Made by a program: the position numbers and the translations under genes | The notes under the pieces: generated by a model | The model's database searches: none | The model's input: the letters and a program-made list of their open reading frames with translations, nothing else | What the model was told of the DNA's origin: nothing | In this document: positions 27,910-37,422 of the stretch, piece after piece | Position numbering within the stretch: position 1 is the stretch's first letter | How the letters are laid out: every line of letters starts with the position of its first letter | Assembly (NCBI RefSeq): GCF_001580015.1 | Contig: NZ_LSZQ01000068.1 | Location: forward strand, 1 to 64,000 | Direction of reading: 5' to 3' | Source of the DNA: Cephaloticoccus primus | GTDB lineage: Bacteria > Verrucomicrobiota > Verrucomicrobiia > Opitutales > Opitutaceae | DNA: 64,000 nucleotides

Positions 27910-27939
27910 TTGACGCGGGGGCGCGCGGGTCCCTAGCAA
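27910..27939 (+). promoter_or_regulatory. Possible atp operon promoter
   Basis: TTGACG at 27910-27915, then TAGCAA at 27934-27939 with an 18-bp spacer, 40 bp before atpB. The -35 is good, the -10 weak. Confidence 0.35.
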
Positions 27940-27978
27940 TGGCCCCTTTACTTTTTTGAAGGAACTTTTCTGCACGAC

Positions 27979-28887
27979 ATGTCACGCCTCTCCAAGCTTG
28001 CTTCCCTGCTTTTGTTTTTGAGCTCTGGCGTGGGTGCGTTTGCCGCGGTGGATCCGGCGGCGTCCCAGTTTCTTGGGGGTTGGGTCACGAACAGCATGCT
28101 GACTGGCTGGGCGGTGTCGCTGGTGCTTGCGCTGGTGGTGGTGAAGCTGATCGGCAAGCCGTCGCTGCTGCCGACGAAGCGGCAGGCGGTGTTTGAGTCG
28201 CTGCTTGAGGCGTTGCGCGGGCTGTTTGAGCCGATTGTCGGGAAGAAGGCGTTTCCGGCGGCCTTTCCGCTGCTGGTCACGTTTTTCATTTTCATCCTCG
28301 TCCAGAATTACGCGGGGCTGCTGCCCGGGGTGGGGACGGTGGGCTACGGGCATGCTGATGCGCAGGGGGATTTCCACGTCACGCGGGCACTGGTCCGCCC
28401 GTTTACGGCGGACTTCAATAGCACGATCGCGCTGGCACTGATCTCGTTTGGCGCGTGGTTGATCATCATTTTCAAGTACGCGGGGCCGCGGGTGATCCTC
28501 TGGGATCTTTTCGGGAACAAGGCTGAGCGGAAGGACACGCCGGGCTGGCTCTACCCGGTGCTCTCGCTGGTGTTTCTGGTCGTGGGCTTGATCGAGGTGT
28601 TCTCGATCTGCATCCGGCCCTTTACGCTCTCGGTGCGGCTTTTCGGAAACGTCTTTGGCGGGGAAAACCTGTTGCACGGCACGGGCTTTGTTTTCGTGTT
28701 TTACTTTATGGAGCTGATGGTCGGGTTGATTCAGGCCATTGTCTTCACGCTGCTTTCGGCCGTCTACATCGGGCTGATCACCAACCACGACGAAGGGCAC
28801 GATGAGGCCGCGCATGGCGAGGCGCATCCGGCCTCTGCCGCCGGGGCTTCCGCCCCCGCCTCGGTGGCTGCCGAGGGCCTGCACTGA
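27979..28887 (+). CDS. atpB: ATP synthase F0 subunit a
   Basis: The membrane stator subunit that carries protons to and from the c ring. The 302-residue product has a leading hydrophobic segment, further helices through LLVTFFIFILVQNYAGLLP, and the conserved RPFTLSVRLFGNVFGGENLL region containing the essential Arg before LFGN. The C-terminal 35 residues are a His/Ala-rich cytoplasmic tail not typical of the family. It is the first gene of the atp operon; no atpI gene precedes it. Confidence 0.94.
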   Translation: MSRLSKLASLLLFLSSGVGAFAAVDPAASQFLGGWVTNSMLTGWAVSLVLALVVVKLIGKPSLLPTKRQAVFESLLEALRGLFEPIVGKKAFPAAFPLLVTFFIFILVQNYAGLLPGVGTVGYGHADAQGDFHVTRALVRPFTADFNSTIALALISFGAWLIIIFKYAGPRVILWDLFGNKAERKDTPGWLYPVLSLVFLVVGLIEVFSICIRPFTLSVRLFGNVFGGENLLHGTGFVFVFYFMELMVGLIQAIVFTLLSAVYIGLITNHDEGHDEAAHGEAHPASAAGASAPASVAAEGLH

Positions 28888-28983
28888 CCACTCTTCCCAT
28901 TTCCTCTTTAACCGTCGGGAGTGTGCCGACCAAGATGCGCACACGGCGGCTAACCCGATAACCACAAAACTCCACACCTCATC

Positions 28984-29190
28984 ATGATCCACCTCCTCGC
29001 AGAAATCTCCGGTAACCTCACCAGCGCGCTGGGCCTGCTCGCCGCCGCTATCGGTGTCGCGCTGATCGGCACGAAGGCCGCCGAGTCCGTCGGCCGCAAT
29101 CCTGGCGCCTCGGGTAAAATCCTCGTGCAAGCCATCATCGGTATGGCGCTCGTCGAAGGGCTCGGCGTCCTCGCCCTGTTTCTCGCCTAA
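28984..29190 (+). CDS. atpE: ATP synthase F0 subunit c
   Basis: A 68-residue hairpin of two membrane helices that forms the rotor ring. Helix one carries GLLAAAIGVALIG, the polar loop is ESVGRNPGA, and the ion-binding Glu lies in IIGMALVEGLGVLALFLA. The Ser/Thr residues after this Glu that mark sodium-type rings are absent (VEGLG), so proton coupling is likely. Confidence 0.95.
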   Translation: MIHLLAEISGNLTSALGLLAAAIGVALIGTKAAESVGRNPGASGKILVQAIIGMALVEGLGVLALFLA

Positions 29191-29366
29191 GTGCGGCTGG
29201 CGCGTTTTTGTACGTTTTTCTAAAAACCAACCGGCTGCTGCGGGGCCGAGCGGTGTCTGCGCCTTAACCGGCGCCTTCGCTCCCCCCTAAGCCAGGGCGA
29301 CGGGCGAGGCGGCATTCGCCCCTCGTGCTCCGCAGCAGCTCCTTTTCCTTCCTTATCTTTCCTGCC

Positions 29367-29924
29367 ATGTTGCCACTCCTGCTTGCCGTTACTGATGCTG
29401 CGACTCAGGCGGCGGATGCTGCGCCCGGGATGATCGAGAAATTCGGCCTGGAGTCGAAGTTCGTCATCATGCAGGCGATCAGCTTCCTCATCCTGTTTGC
29501 CGTCCTTTATCGCTACGGCATCAAGCCCACGCTCTCCACGATGGAGGAGCGCAATGCGAAGATCGAGTCGGGGCTGAAGTACGCGCAGGAGATGCGCGAC
29601 AAGCTCGAAGCCTCGCAGCGAGAGGCCGCGGAGATCGTCCGCGAGGCGCAGTCAAAGGCGGGCGAGATCATCACTGAGGCCCGCACTACGGCCAAGGACT
29701 TCCTCGACCGGCAGACCCAGGACGCCACGCAGCGGGCCAACGAGCTGATCACCAAGGCGCAGCAGGCCATCGAGCTGGAGCGGCTGAAGACAGTGGCCCA
29801 AGCGCGCGAAGAAATCGCCCGCCTGGTCATCGCCACGACCGAGCGCGTGCTGGCCAGGCAGCTCAGCGACGCCGACCGCAGCGCCTACAACGAAGCCGCA
29901 ACCCGCGAGCTCAATATCGCCTGA
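29367..29924 (+). CDS. atpF: ATP synthase F0 subunit b
   Basis: The peripheral stalk subunit linking F0 to F1. From the ATG at 29367 it has 185 residues: an N-terminal hydrophobic stretch that may be cleaved, a membrane anchor (FVIMQAISFLILFAVLYRYGI), the IKPTLSTMEERNAKIESGL motif, and a long charged helix to the C terminus. The frame is open to a GTG at 29325, which would add 14 residues. Confidence 0.92.
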   Translation: MLPLLLAVTDAATQAADAAPGMIEKFGLESKFVIMQAISFLILFAVLYRYGIKPTLSTMEERNAKIESGLKYAQEMRDKLEASQREAAEIVREAQSKAGEIITEARTTAKDFLDRQTQDATQRANELITKAQQAIELERLKTVAQAREEIARLVIATTERVLARQLSDADRSAYNEAATRELNIA

Positions 29925-29991
29925 CGGGCGCGCGCCTGTCGCCACACACACTGCCGCCGCTTCCCGCACTCTCTGACGCAAACACACACAC

Positions 29992-30387
29992 ATGGCCGCC
30001 GCCCCAACCAAAGCCTCGCAGCAACTCGCGCGCCAGCTCTTCGCCCTGAGCCTCGTCAACGGCCTCGTCGCGCCCGCGCAGGTCGAGGGCGTCCTCGCTT
30101 ATCTGGAGAAGCACCCGCCCGCGCAGCCGCTGCAAGTGCTGCAAGCCTACCGCCGCCTCGTCGCGCGCGAGCTCGCCAAGGGCGAGATCGTCGTCGAGCA
30201 CGCGGGGCCGATTGGCGAAGGCATCCTGCGCGGACTCGAAGGCGCGTTTACGCAAAAATACAAACGCCAGGTCACCGCGCGCGGCGTGCACAATGCGAGC
30301 CTCATTGCGGGGCTGCGGCTGCGCATTGGTGACGATGTTTACGAAGCCTCCATTGCGAATCAGCTCGCGCAGCTCAGCGCCGCCTAG
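29992..30387 (+). CDS. atpH: ATP synthase F1 subunit delta (short)
   Basis: Position between atpF and atpA and the C-terminal LIAGLRLRIGDDVYEASIANQLAQL motif identify this as the stator delta subunit. At 131 residues it is clearly shorter than the usual 175-180, with a reduced N-terminal helical domain. The ATG at 29992 follows the atpF stop by 67 nt and no in-frame extension is available, so the shortening is genuine rather than a mis-placed start. Confidence 0.85.
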   Translation: MAAAPTKASQQLARQLFALSLVNGLVAPAQVEGVLAYLEKHPPAQPLQVLQAYRRLVARELAKGEIVVEHAGPIGEGILRGLEGAFTQKYKRQVTARGVHNASLIAGLRLRIGDDVYEASIANQLAQLSAA

Positions 30388-30498
30388 TGCTGCGCCACCC
30401 GCCAGACGCCGAACACCGATTTTCCGGATCAACCACTGCGCTATACTCTCTCCTCTCCCACTTTCCTTTTTAAGCTCCCCACTCGCACTCCGCACTCC

Positions 30499-32055
30499 AT
30501 GAGCACCGTCCTCGAACAAATCGAACAACAGATCGCCAAACTCTCCAACAAGGCGGTCAAGAAAAACACGGGCACCATCCGCAGCGTCGCCGATGGCGTC
30601 GCCAAGATCGACGGGCTGTCCGACGTCATGTACAACGAGATGGTGCAGTTCCCCGGCGGGGCGACCGGCCTCGCGCTCAATCTGGAGACCGACGAGGTCG
30701 GCTGCGTCATCCTCGGCGACACCTCGCAGCTCAAGGAAGGCGACGAAGTCTTCACCACGGGCAAGCTGCTTTCCGTGCCGGTCGGTAAAGGGCTGCTCGG
30801 CCGCGCGGTCGATGCGCTCGGCAACCCCGTCGATGGCAAGGGGCCGATCGAGGTGAAGGAGTATTACCCCGTCGAGCGGATCGCCCCGGGCATCATCGCG
30901 CGCAAGTCCGTCGACCAACCGCTCTTCACAGGCATCATGGCGATTGACTCGATGATCCCGATTGGCCGCGGCCAGCGCGAGCTCATCATCGGCGACCGCG
31001 GCACGGGCAAGACCACCATCGCCATCGATACGATCATCAACCAGGCCAAGATCAACAAGGTGGGCCTCGCTTCGGGCGACTCCAGCTTCCGCCCCGTTTA
31101 CTCGATCTACGTGGCGATTGGCCAAAAGAACTCGAACATCGTGCGCACGATCTCGGCGCTCGAAGCCGCCGGAGCGCTCGACTACACGATCATCGTCACC
31201 GCGCCCGCCGCCGATAACCCCGCCAACCAATACCTCGCGCCCTACTCCGGCGCGGCCATCGGCGAGTGGTTTATGGAAAACGGGATGGACGCGCTGATCG
31301 TCTACGACGACCTCTCCAAGCACGCCGTCGCCTACCGCCAGATCTCGCTGATCCTCAAGCGCCCCTCTGGCCGCGAAGCGTACCCGGGCGACGTGTTTTA
31401 CCTGCACAGCCGCTTGCTGGAGCGCTCCGCGCGGCTCGATGGCAAGGGCTCGCTCACTGCGCTGCCGATCATCGAAACGCTCGCGGGCGACGTCTCGGCC
31501 TACATCCCGACCAACGTGATCTCGATCACCGACGGGCAGATCTTTCTGGAGACCGACCTCTTTAACCAGGGCATCCGCCCGGCGGTTTCCGTCGGCCTCT
31601 CCGTCTCGCGCGTGGGCTCGGCGGCGCAGGTGAAGGCCACCAAGCAGGTCGGCGGCAAGCTGAAGGGCGAGCTCGCCCAGTTTCGCGAGCTGGCGGCCTT
31701 TGCCCAATTCGGCTCCGACCTCGACGCGAAGACCAAGGCGCAGCTCGACCGCGGCTCGCGCATCGTGGAGCTTTTCAAGCAGCCGCAGTTTAACCCGCTG
31801 CCGATTGAGCTTCAGGTCGCGGTGCTCTTCGCCATGCAGCAGGAGTTTTTCAACGACGTCGCGGTGGGCGACATCGTCGCGGCCAGCGCCTCGCTCAAGG
31901 ACTTCCTGACGACGCGCAAGGAAGCGCTCCTCACCGAGATCCGCACCAAGGCCAAGCTCGACGACGCGCTTGAGGCCGCGCTGAAGGCCGCCATCCAGGA
32001 GTGGAAGGCGAGCTACGCGACTGCTGCCGGCGGCGCGGCGGCTGCGGCGCGGTAA
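30499..32055 (+). CDS. atpA: ATP synthase F1 subunit alpha
   Basis: The 518-residue non-catalytic nucleotide-binding subunit of F1. Walker A GDRGTGKT is at about residue 165, followed by [13 protein letters not shown]-like [18 protein letters not shown] and the signature [13 protein letters not shown]-like [13 protein letters not shown]-terminal beta-barrel and C-terminal helical domains are complete. Fifth gene of the operon. Confidence 0.98.
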   Translation: MSTVLEQIEQQIAKLSNKAVKKNTGTIRSVADGVAKIDGLSDVMYNEMVQFPGGATGLALNLETDEVGCVILGDTSQLKEGDEVFTTGKLLSVPVGKGLLGRAVDALGNPVDGKGPIEVKEYYPVERIAPGIIARKSVDQPLFTGIMAIDSMIPIGRGQRELIIGDRGTGKTTIAIDTIINQAKINKVGLASGDSSFRPVYSIYVAIGQKNSNIVRTISALEAAGALDYTIIVTAPAADNPANQYLAPYSGAAIGEWFMENGMDALIVYDDLSKHAVAYRQISLILKRPSGREAYPGDVFYLHSRLLERSARLDGKGSLTALPIIETLAGDVSAYIPTNVISITDGQIFLETDLFNQGIRPAVSVGLSVSRVGSAAQVKATKQVGGKLKGELAQFRELAAFAQFGSDLDAKTKAQLDRGSRIVELFKQPQFNPLPIELQVAVLFAMQQEFFNDVAVGDIVAASASLKDFLTTRKEALLTEIRTKAKLDDALEAALKAAIQEWKASYATAAGGAAAAAR

Positions 32056-32159
32056 CTCTACACGCGCCACCGCTTCCGCCTTCGCTCACTGCGCGTTCGC
32101 ACACGTTTTTCTAAAGCACGCCGTCCTTTCGCCCATCCGCCCGCTTGCAGCCCTGACAC

Positions 32160-33038
32160 ATGGCCTCCACCCGCGACATCCGCCGCCGCATCAAGTCGGT
32201 CAAAAATACCCGCCAGATCACCCGGGCGATGGAGCTCGTGGCTGCCTCGAAGATGAAGCGCGCGCAGCAGGCCACGCTCGCGGGCCGCCCCTACGCGCAG
32301 CTCATGGCACAGATGCTCGCCTCGCTCGCCACGCGAGCCGACGGCGCGCAGCATCCCTTTCTGGAAAAACGCGAAGTCAAGATGCGCGGCATCCTGCTCC
32401 TGACGACCAACATCGGCCTCTGCGGCGCGCTCAATGCGAACCTCTTCAAGCTCGTCGGCGAGGTGCAGGGCGCGGCCAAATTTGTGGCGATTGGCCGCAA
32501 GGGCGCGCAGTATCTGGCCCGCACGAAGCGCGACCTGATCGCCGAGTTTGTGGTCGATGACCGCGCCAGCTTTAACGACGTGAAGGTCGCCATCGAGTTC
32601 ATGACCGAGCGTTTTCTAGCGGGCGAGATCGACACGATCGAGGTCATTTACCCGCGCTTCAAAAACACGCTCGTGCAGACGCCGCTCCTCCGCCCGATCC
32701 TGCCGCTGACCAATGTGCGCGATTTCGCTGCGACGCTTGAGGCCGAGACCGGCGTATGCGGGGCCTTGCCGCGTGACGACCGCGAGATGCTCTTCGAGCC
32801 CGATGCGCCGCGCGTGCTCGCCGCGCTGCTGCCGTTTTACGTCAACCGCTTCATCCACCAGCTCGTGCTCTCGGCCAAGGCCTCGGAGTTTAGCGCGCGG
32901 ATGGTCGCCATGAAGACCGCCAAGGACAACGCCTCGAAGCTCCTCGACGACCTCACCCTCGAGTACAACAAGGCGCGTCAGGCGGCCATCACTCAGGAAA
33001 TCCTCGAAATCGCCGCCGCCCAATACGTCGCCGCATAA
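32160..33038 (+). CDS. atpG: ATP synthase F1 subunit gamma
   Basis: The central rotor shaft. The 292-residue product starts MASTRDIRRRIKSVKNTRQI, with AMELVAASKMKRAQQ in the first long helix, and ends with the second long helix containing RMVAMKTAKDNASKLLDDL and LEYNKARQAAITQEILEI, both family signatures. Confidence 0.97.
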   Translation: MASTRDIRRRIKSVKNTRQITRAMELVAASKMKRAQQATLAGRPYAQLMAQMLASLATRADGAQHPFLEKREVKMRGILLLTTNIGLCGALNANLFKLVGEVQGAAKFVAIGRKGAQYLARTKRDLIAEFVVDDRASFNDVKVAIEFMTERFLAGEIDTIEVIYPRFKNTLVQTPLLRPILPLTNVRDFAATLEAETGVCGALPRDDREMLFEPDAPRVLAALLPFYVNRFIHQLVLSAKASEFSARMVAMKTAKDNASKLLDDLTLEYNKARQAAITQEILEIAAAQYVAA

Positions 33039-33097
33039 GCGCGCGGCCGCATCTCACACTCACTTTTATCCCCCTTTTTCTTTTATCCCTTTTTTAA

Positions 33098-34528
<1,431 letters not shown>

Positions 34529-34643
34529 ACCCGCGCACCCACAAGCAAGCGCCTACCAAGTAAGCCGCGCGTCTATTTTTCGCATTTCCCCGCCGCCGCC
34601 GTTTTTTTACGCGCCACGCACAGACACTGCCGTTTTTCAAAAA

Positions 34644-35057
34644 ATGTCACTCACCCTGGAAATCGTTACGCCCGAGGCCCGCGTCTACTCCGACACGGTG
34701 GATGCGGTCGTCATCCCCACAGTCGAGGGCGAGATCGGCATCCTCCCCGGGCACATCCCGTTGCTGACGCAGGTCGCAAACGGCGAGCTCGTCGCAACCA
34801 GGACCGGTAGCGGCGGTTCCCAGTATCTCGCGGTCGGCGGTGGTTTTGCGCAAATCTCGGGCGATAAGGTGTCGGTGCTGGCCGAGCACGCGTGCTCGGA
34901 AGACGCGATTGATGAGCGCGCGGTCGAGGAAGCGCTAAAGCGCGCGCAACAGCAGATCGAGGAAAGCAAAAACCTCGATCCGCAGCAGTACGAGCACCTG
35001 CAAAATCTGGTGAGCTACTCCGGCGTCCAGCTCGCGCTCAAACGCCGCAGCCGCTGA
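34644..35057 (+). CDS. atpC: ATP synthase F1 subunit epsilon
   Basis: The 137-residue regulatory subunit at the base of the rotor, last gene of the operon. It has the beta-sandwich opening SLTLEIVTPEARVYSDTVDAVVIPTVEGEIGILPGH and a C-terminal pair of helices with EEALKRAQQQIE. Repeat E7 begins about 30 bp after its stop. Confidence 0.95.
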   Translation: MSLTLEIVTPEARVYSDTVDAVVIPTVEGEIGILPGHIPLLTQVANGELVATRTGSGGSQYLAVGGGFAQISGDKVSVLAEHACSEDAIDERAVEEALKRAQQQIEESKNLDPQQYEHLQNLVSYSGVQLALKRRSR

Positions 35058-35069
35058 GCGCGAAGCCCG

Positions 35070-35088
35070 CCCCGCGCGCGGCGCGGGG
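35070..35088. terminator. GC-rich hairpin after atpC
   Basis: CCCCGCG-CGCGG-CGCGGGG, a 7-bp stem right after the operon. No T run follows, so it may slow or stop transcription only weakly. Confidence 0.35.
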
Positions 35089-35353
35089 GCGCAGACCCGT
35101 TTATTTGGCGAGCCGCTCGTTGGCGGCTCGTCAGGTACTTCAGCTCGTGCGCGAATGAAGAGGGAACCCATTTGGGCACGGTGAAAAAGTTGACGGGTTC
35201 AATCTCCGATCCGACCGGAGGTCGGGTATCTCTTACTGAGCGGTTTGCTCGGCGGGCGGAACGCCCGCCGAGCAAACCGCTCAGTAAATAGGGTGCAGGC
35301 ACCGCCTGCCGCCGCCCGCGTAGGGTCGTCCTCCCACCGCTCACGCGCAGTGG
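35089..35353 (+). repeat. Composite repeat E7 (right part, with M at its left)
   Basis: The left third of family E (end repeat and hairpin A) is missing; the copy begins with a reverse M module (35089-35133) joined to GGTACTTCAG and a GAATGAAG string exactly as in E4. It then has the CCCATTTGGGC and GTTGACGGGTT spacer, hairpin C, hairpin D (35233-35287, perfect 25-bp arms opening TTACTGAGCGG) and the right end CACGCGCAGTGG. Confidence 0.87.
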
Positions 35354-35478
35354 CCAGAGCCTTTCATTGTGCGGCATGATTGGCGGCTGGTTTGACTTTG
35401 CTGTCGGCTGGCGAAACGCTCGGCCCGAACCGCGTCCCGATCGGGTATGCGGCGAACTCATTTAAAAGGAGCCCAGCC

Positions 35479-35790
35479 ATGATCACCGAAGTCAGCGCCG
35501 AGCAGTTCGTAAACGAGGCCCAAAGCCTGCTGGATGAGGTTTTGCAGAAGCACGGCCGCATCCGGATCAAAACCAAGGACGGTGCGGGGGCCATTTTGAT
35601 GGATGACAGCCGAAGCTTGGCATTTCCCGAGCAGGGTGACGCGGATTGGGAAGAGGAGCCTTTGTCGGAAGAAGAACTCGCAGACCGCGTGGCAGCCATT
35701 GATAGGCTCTTGCAGTGGCCGAATCGGGTCATCGGGCCTCCCATGACGATTGAGGAAATCATCTCTGCACGTGACGAGGGACGGAGATGA
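35479..35790 (+). CDS. Antitoxin of a VapC-type pair (Phd/YefM-like)
   Basis: A 103-residue protein. I chose the ATG at 35479 because AAAAGGAG lies 7 nt before it, one of the few good ribosome binding sites in the window. The N-terminal half (ITEVSAEQFVNEAQSLLDEV then GAGAILMDD) resembles a Phd/YefM antitoxin DNA-binding fold; the acidic second half would wrap the toxin. Its stop overlaps the toxin ATG (ATGA). Family assignment is by pattern and context. Confidence 0.7.
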   Translation: MITEVSAEQFVNEAQSLLDEVLQKHGRIRIKTKDGAGAILMDDSRSLAFPEQGDADWEEEPLSEEELADRVAAIDRLLQWPNRVIGPPMTIEEIISARDEGRR

Positions 35791-36221
35791 AAAAGCCAAT
35801 TGTCATTGATGTCTCCATGGCCGCTTCGTGGGTGATGCCTGATGAGCAAAGCGATGTGGGGCGGCGACTCTTGCGTGAGCTGAGGTTGGCTCCTTTTCGT
35901 GCAATCACAGTGCCTTTATTCTGGTTCGAGTTCTGTAATATTCTCCTCACCAACGAGCGCCGAGGCCGGATTTCAAAGAACGATGGTTTGGAATCTCTGG
36001 CGACGGTCCATAGCGTAAGAATGAGGGTTCAGGATGTGAGTGATCATTACCAGATCCTCTCTCTGGCGCGGGCGCATGAGTTGAGTGCATACGATGCCGC
36101 GTACTTGGCGCTGGCGATGGGGGCTGGAGCCGTTTTGGCGACGAATGACAAAAAACTCGCTCGGGCGGCGATAAATGCGGATGTCGAGCTGCGCACGGCA
36201 CTGACACCGCTTCAGATGTGA
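35787..36221 (+). CDS. PIN-domain toxin, VapC-like
   Basis: A 144-residue PIN-domain ribonuclease. Catalytic acidic residues are in place: Asp8 (VIDVSMAASW), Glu48 (FWFEFCNIL), Asp103 (LSAYDAAYLALA) and Asp121 (LATNDKKL). It overlaps the antitoxin gene by 4 nt. It differs from the PIN protein at 200-631 in sequence and antitoxin type, so the window holds two unrelated modules. The gene is somewhat AT-richer than average. Confidence 0.87.
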   Translation: MKKPIVIDVSMAASWVMPDEQSDVGRRLLRELRLAPFRAITVPLFWFEFCNILLTNERRGRISKNDGLESLATVHSVRMRVQDVSDHYQILSLARAHELSAYDAAYLALAMGAGAVLATNDKKLARAAINADVELRTALTPLQM

Positions 36222-36280
36222 GGCTCCGGCCGTAACGCGTTGCGCTGTTTGTCAGCGCGCCCTGTGGTGCTCTTTCCGTT

Positions 36281-37339
36281 ATGCGCAAGATCCTGCACGT
36301 GGATATGGACGCTTTTTTTGCCTCGGTCGAGCAGCGCGATACCCCGTCCCTGCGCGGTCGCCCGGTCGTGGTCGCCAAGCGGGGAGCGCGCTCGGTGGTG
36401 TGCGCGGCTTCCTATGAGGCGCGCCAGTACGGTATTCACTCGGCCATGCCTGCCCTGCGCGCGGAGCGCCTGTGCCCGGATGCGATTTTCGTGCCGCCAG
36501 ATTTCCCGCGCTACGAAGCGGTTTCGCGTCAGGTGCGTGCGATTTTCCTGGCCCATACCGACCTCGTCGAACCGCTGTCGCTGGACGAGGCCTACCTGGA
36601 TGTGACTGCACCGCGGATCCCCTTGCCCAGTGCGACCGCGACTGCCAAGGCGATCCGCGCACACATCCGCGAGGCTACCGGCCTTACTGCCTCGGCGGGC
36701 GTGGCACCAAACAAGTTTATCGCCAAGATCGCCTCGGACTGGAACAAGCCCGACGGCCTGTGCGTAGTCAGGCCCGCGCAGGTGGACGCCTTTCTGATTT
36801 CGCTGCCGGTGGCGCGGCTCCCGGGCGTGGGAAAGGTGACGCAGCAGCAGTTGGCCAGGCTCAGGGTCAGCACTGTCGGTGAGTTGCGCTGCTTGCCGCT
36901 GGACCTGTTGTTGCGCGAGTTTGGGCGCTTCGGCCTCAGCCTCTATCGCTGCGCGCGCGGGGTTGACGAGCGGCCGGTGGAGCCCGAGCAGCCGGTGAGA
37001 TCGCTGTCTTCGGAAGATACGTTTCCCGAAGATCTGCCACTGTGTGAGCTGCCACCGCTGATCAGACGCCTCGCTGAGCGCACCTGGGAATCGCGGCTAA
37101 AGACGGATCGCAGTCCGCGGACCGTGGTCCTCAAGCTCAAGACTGCGCAATTCCGGATTTTGACCCGCAGCCGGACTCCTGAAACCCCACCCCATTCACT
37201 GGGCGCCTTTACTCGGGTGGCGCTGGGCCTGCTGGAGCGCGTCAACCTGCCTGCAGATACCCGTTACCGCTTGGCTGGAGTTGGGCTGGCGGGGTTTTGC
37301 GAGAAAAAGGAGGATGCGCAGACGTCGATCTGGTTTTGA
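36281..37339 (+). CDS. dinB: DNA polymerase IV (Y family)
   Basis: A translesion polymerase that copies past damaged bases. The 352-residue product starts MRKILHVDMDAFFASVEQRD (metal-binding Asp8 and the steric-gate Phe region), has LSLDEAYLDVT with the catalytic Asp-Glu pair, SAGVAPNKFIAKIASDWNKPDG, the helix-hairpin-helix LPVARLPGVGKVT, and a little-finger domain. It lacks an obvious clamp-binding tail; the last residues are EDAQTSIWF. Length matches E. coli DinB. Confidence 0.95.
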   Translation: MRKILHVDMDAFFASVEQRDTPSLRGRPVVVAKRGARSVVCAASYEARQYGIHSAMPALRAERLCPDAIFVPPDFPRYEAVSRQVRAIFLAHTDLVEPLSLDEAYLDVTAPRIPLPSATATAKAIRAHIREATGLTASAGVAPNKFIAKIASDWNKPDGLCVVRPAQVDAFLISLPVARLPGVGKVTQQQLARLRVSTVGELRCLPLDLLLREFGRFGLSLYRCARGVDERPVEPEQPVRSLSSEDTFPEDLPLCELPPLIRRLAERTWESRLKTDRSPRTVVLKLKTAQFRILTRSRTPETPPHSLGAFTRVALGLLERVNLPADTRYRLAGVGLAGFCEKKEDAQTSIWF

Positions 37340-37422
37340 ACTCACGAAGTGGCGGGGCAGCCCGCCTGCCGAAACAGCCTGCACTGCCAATCTGCTGTTC
37401 GAGAAGTCACCGGGGGGGCACC

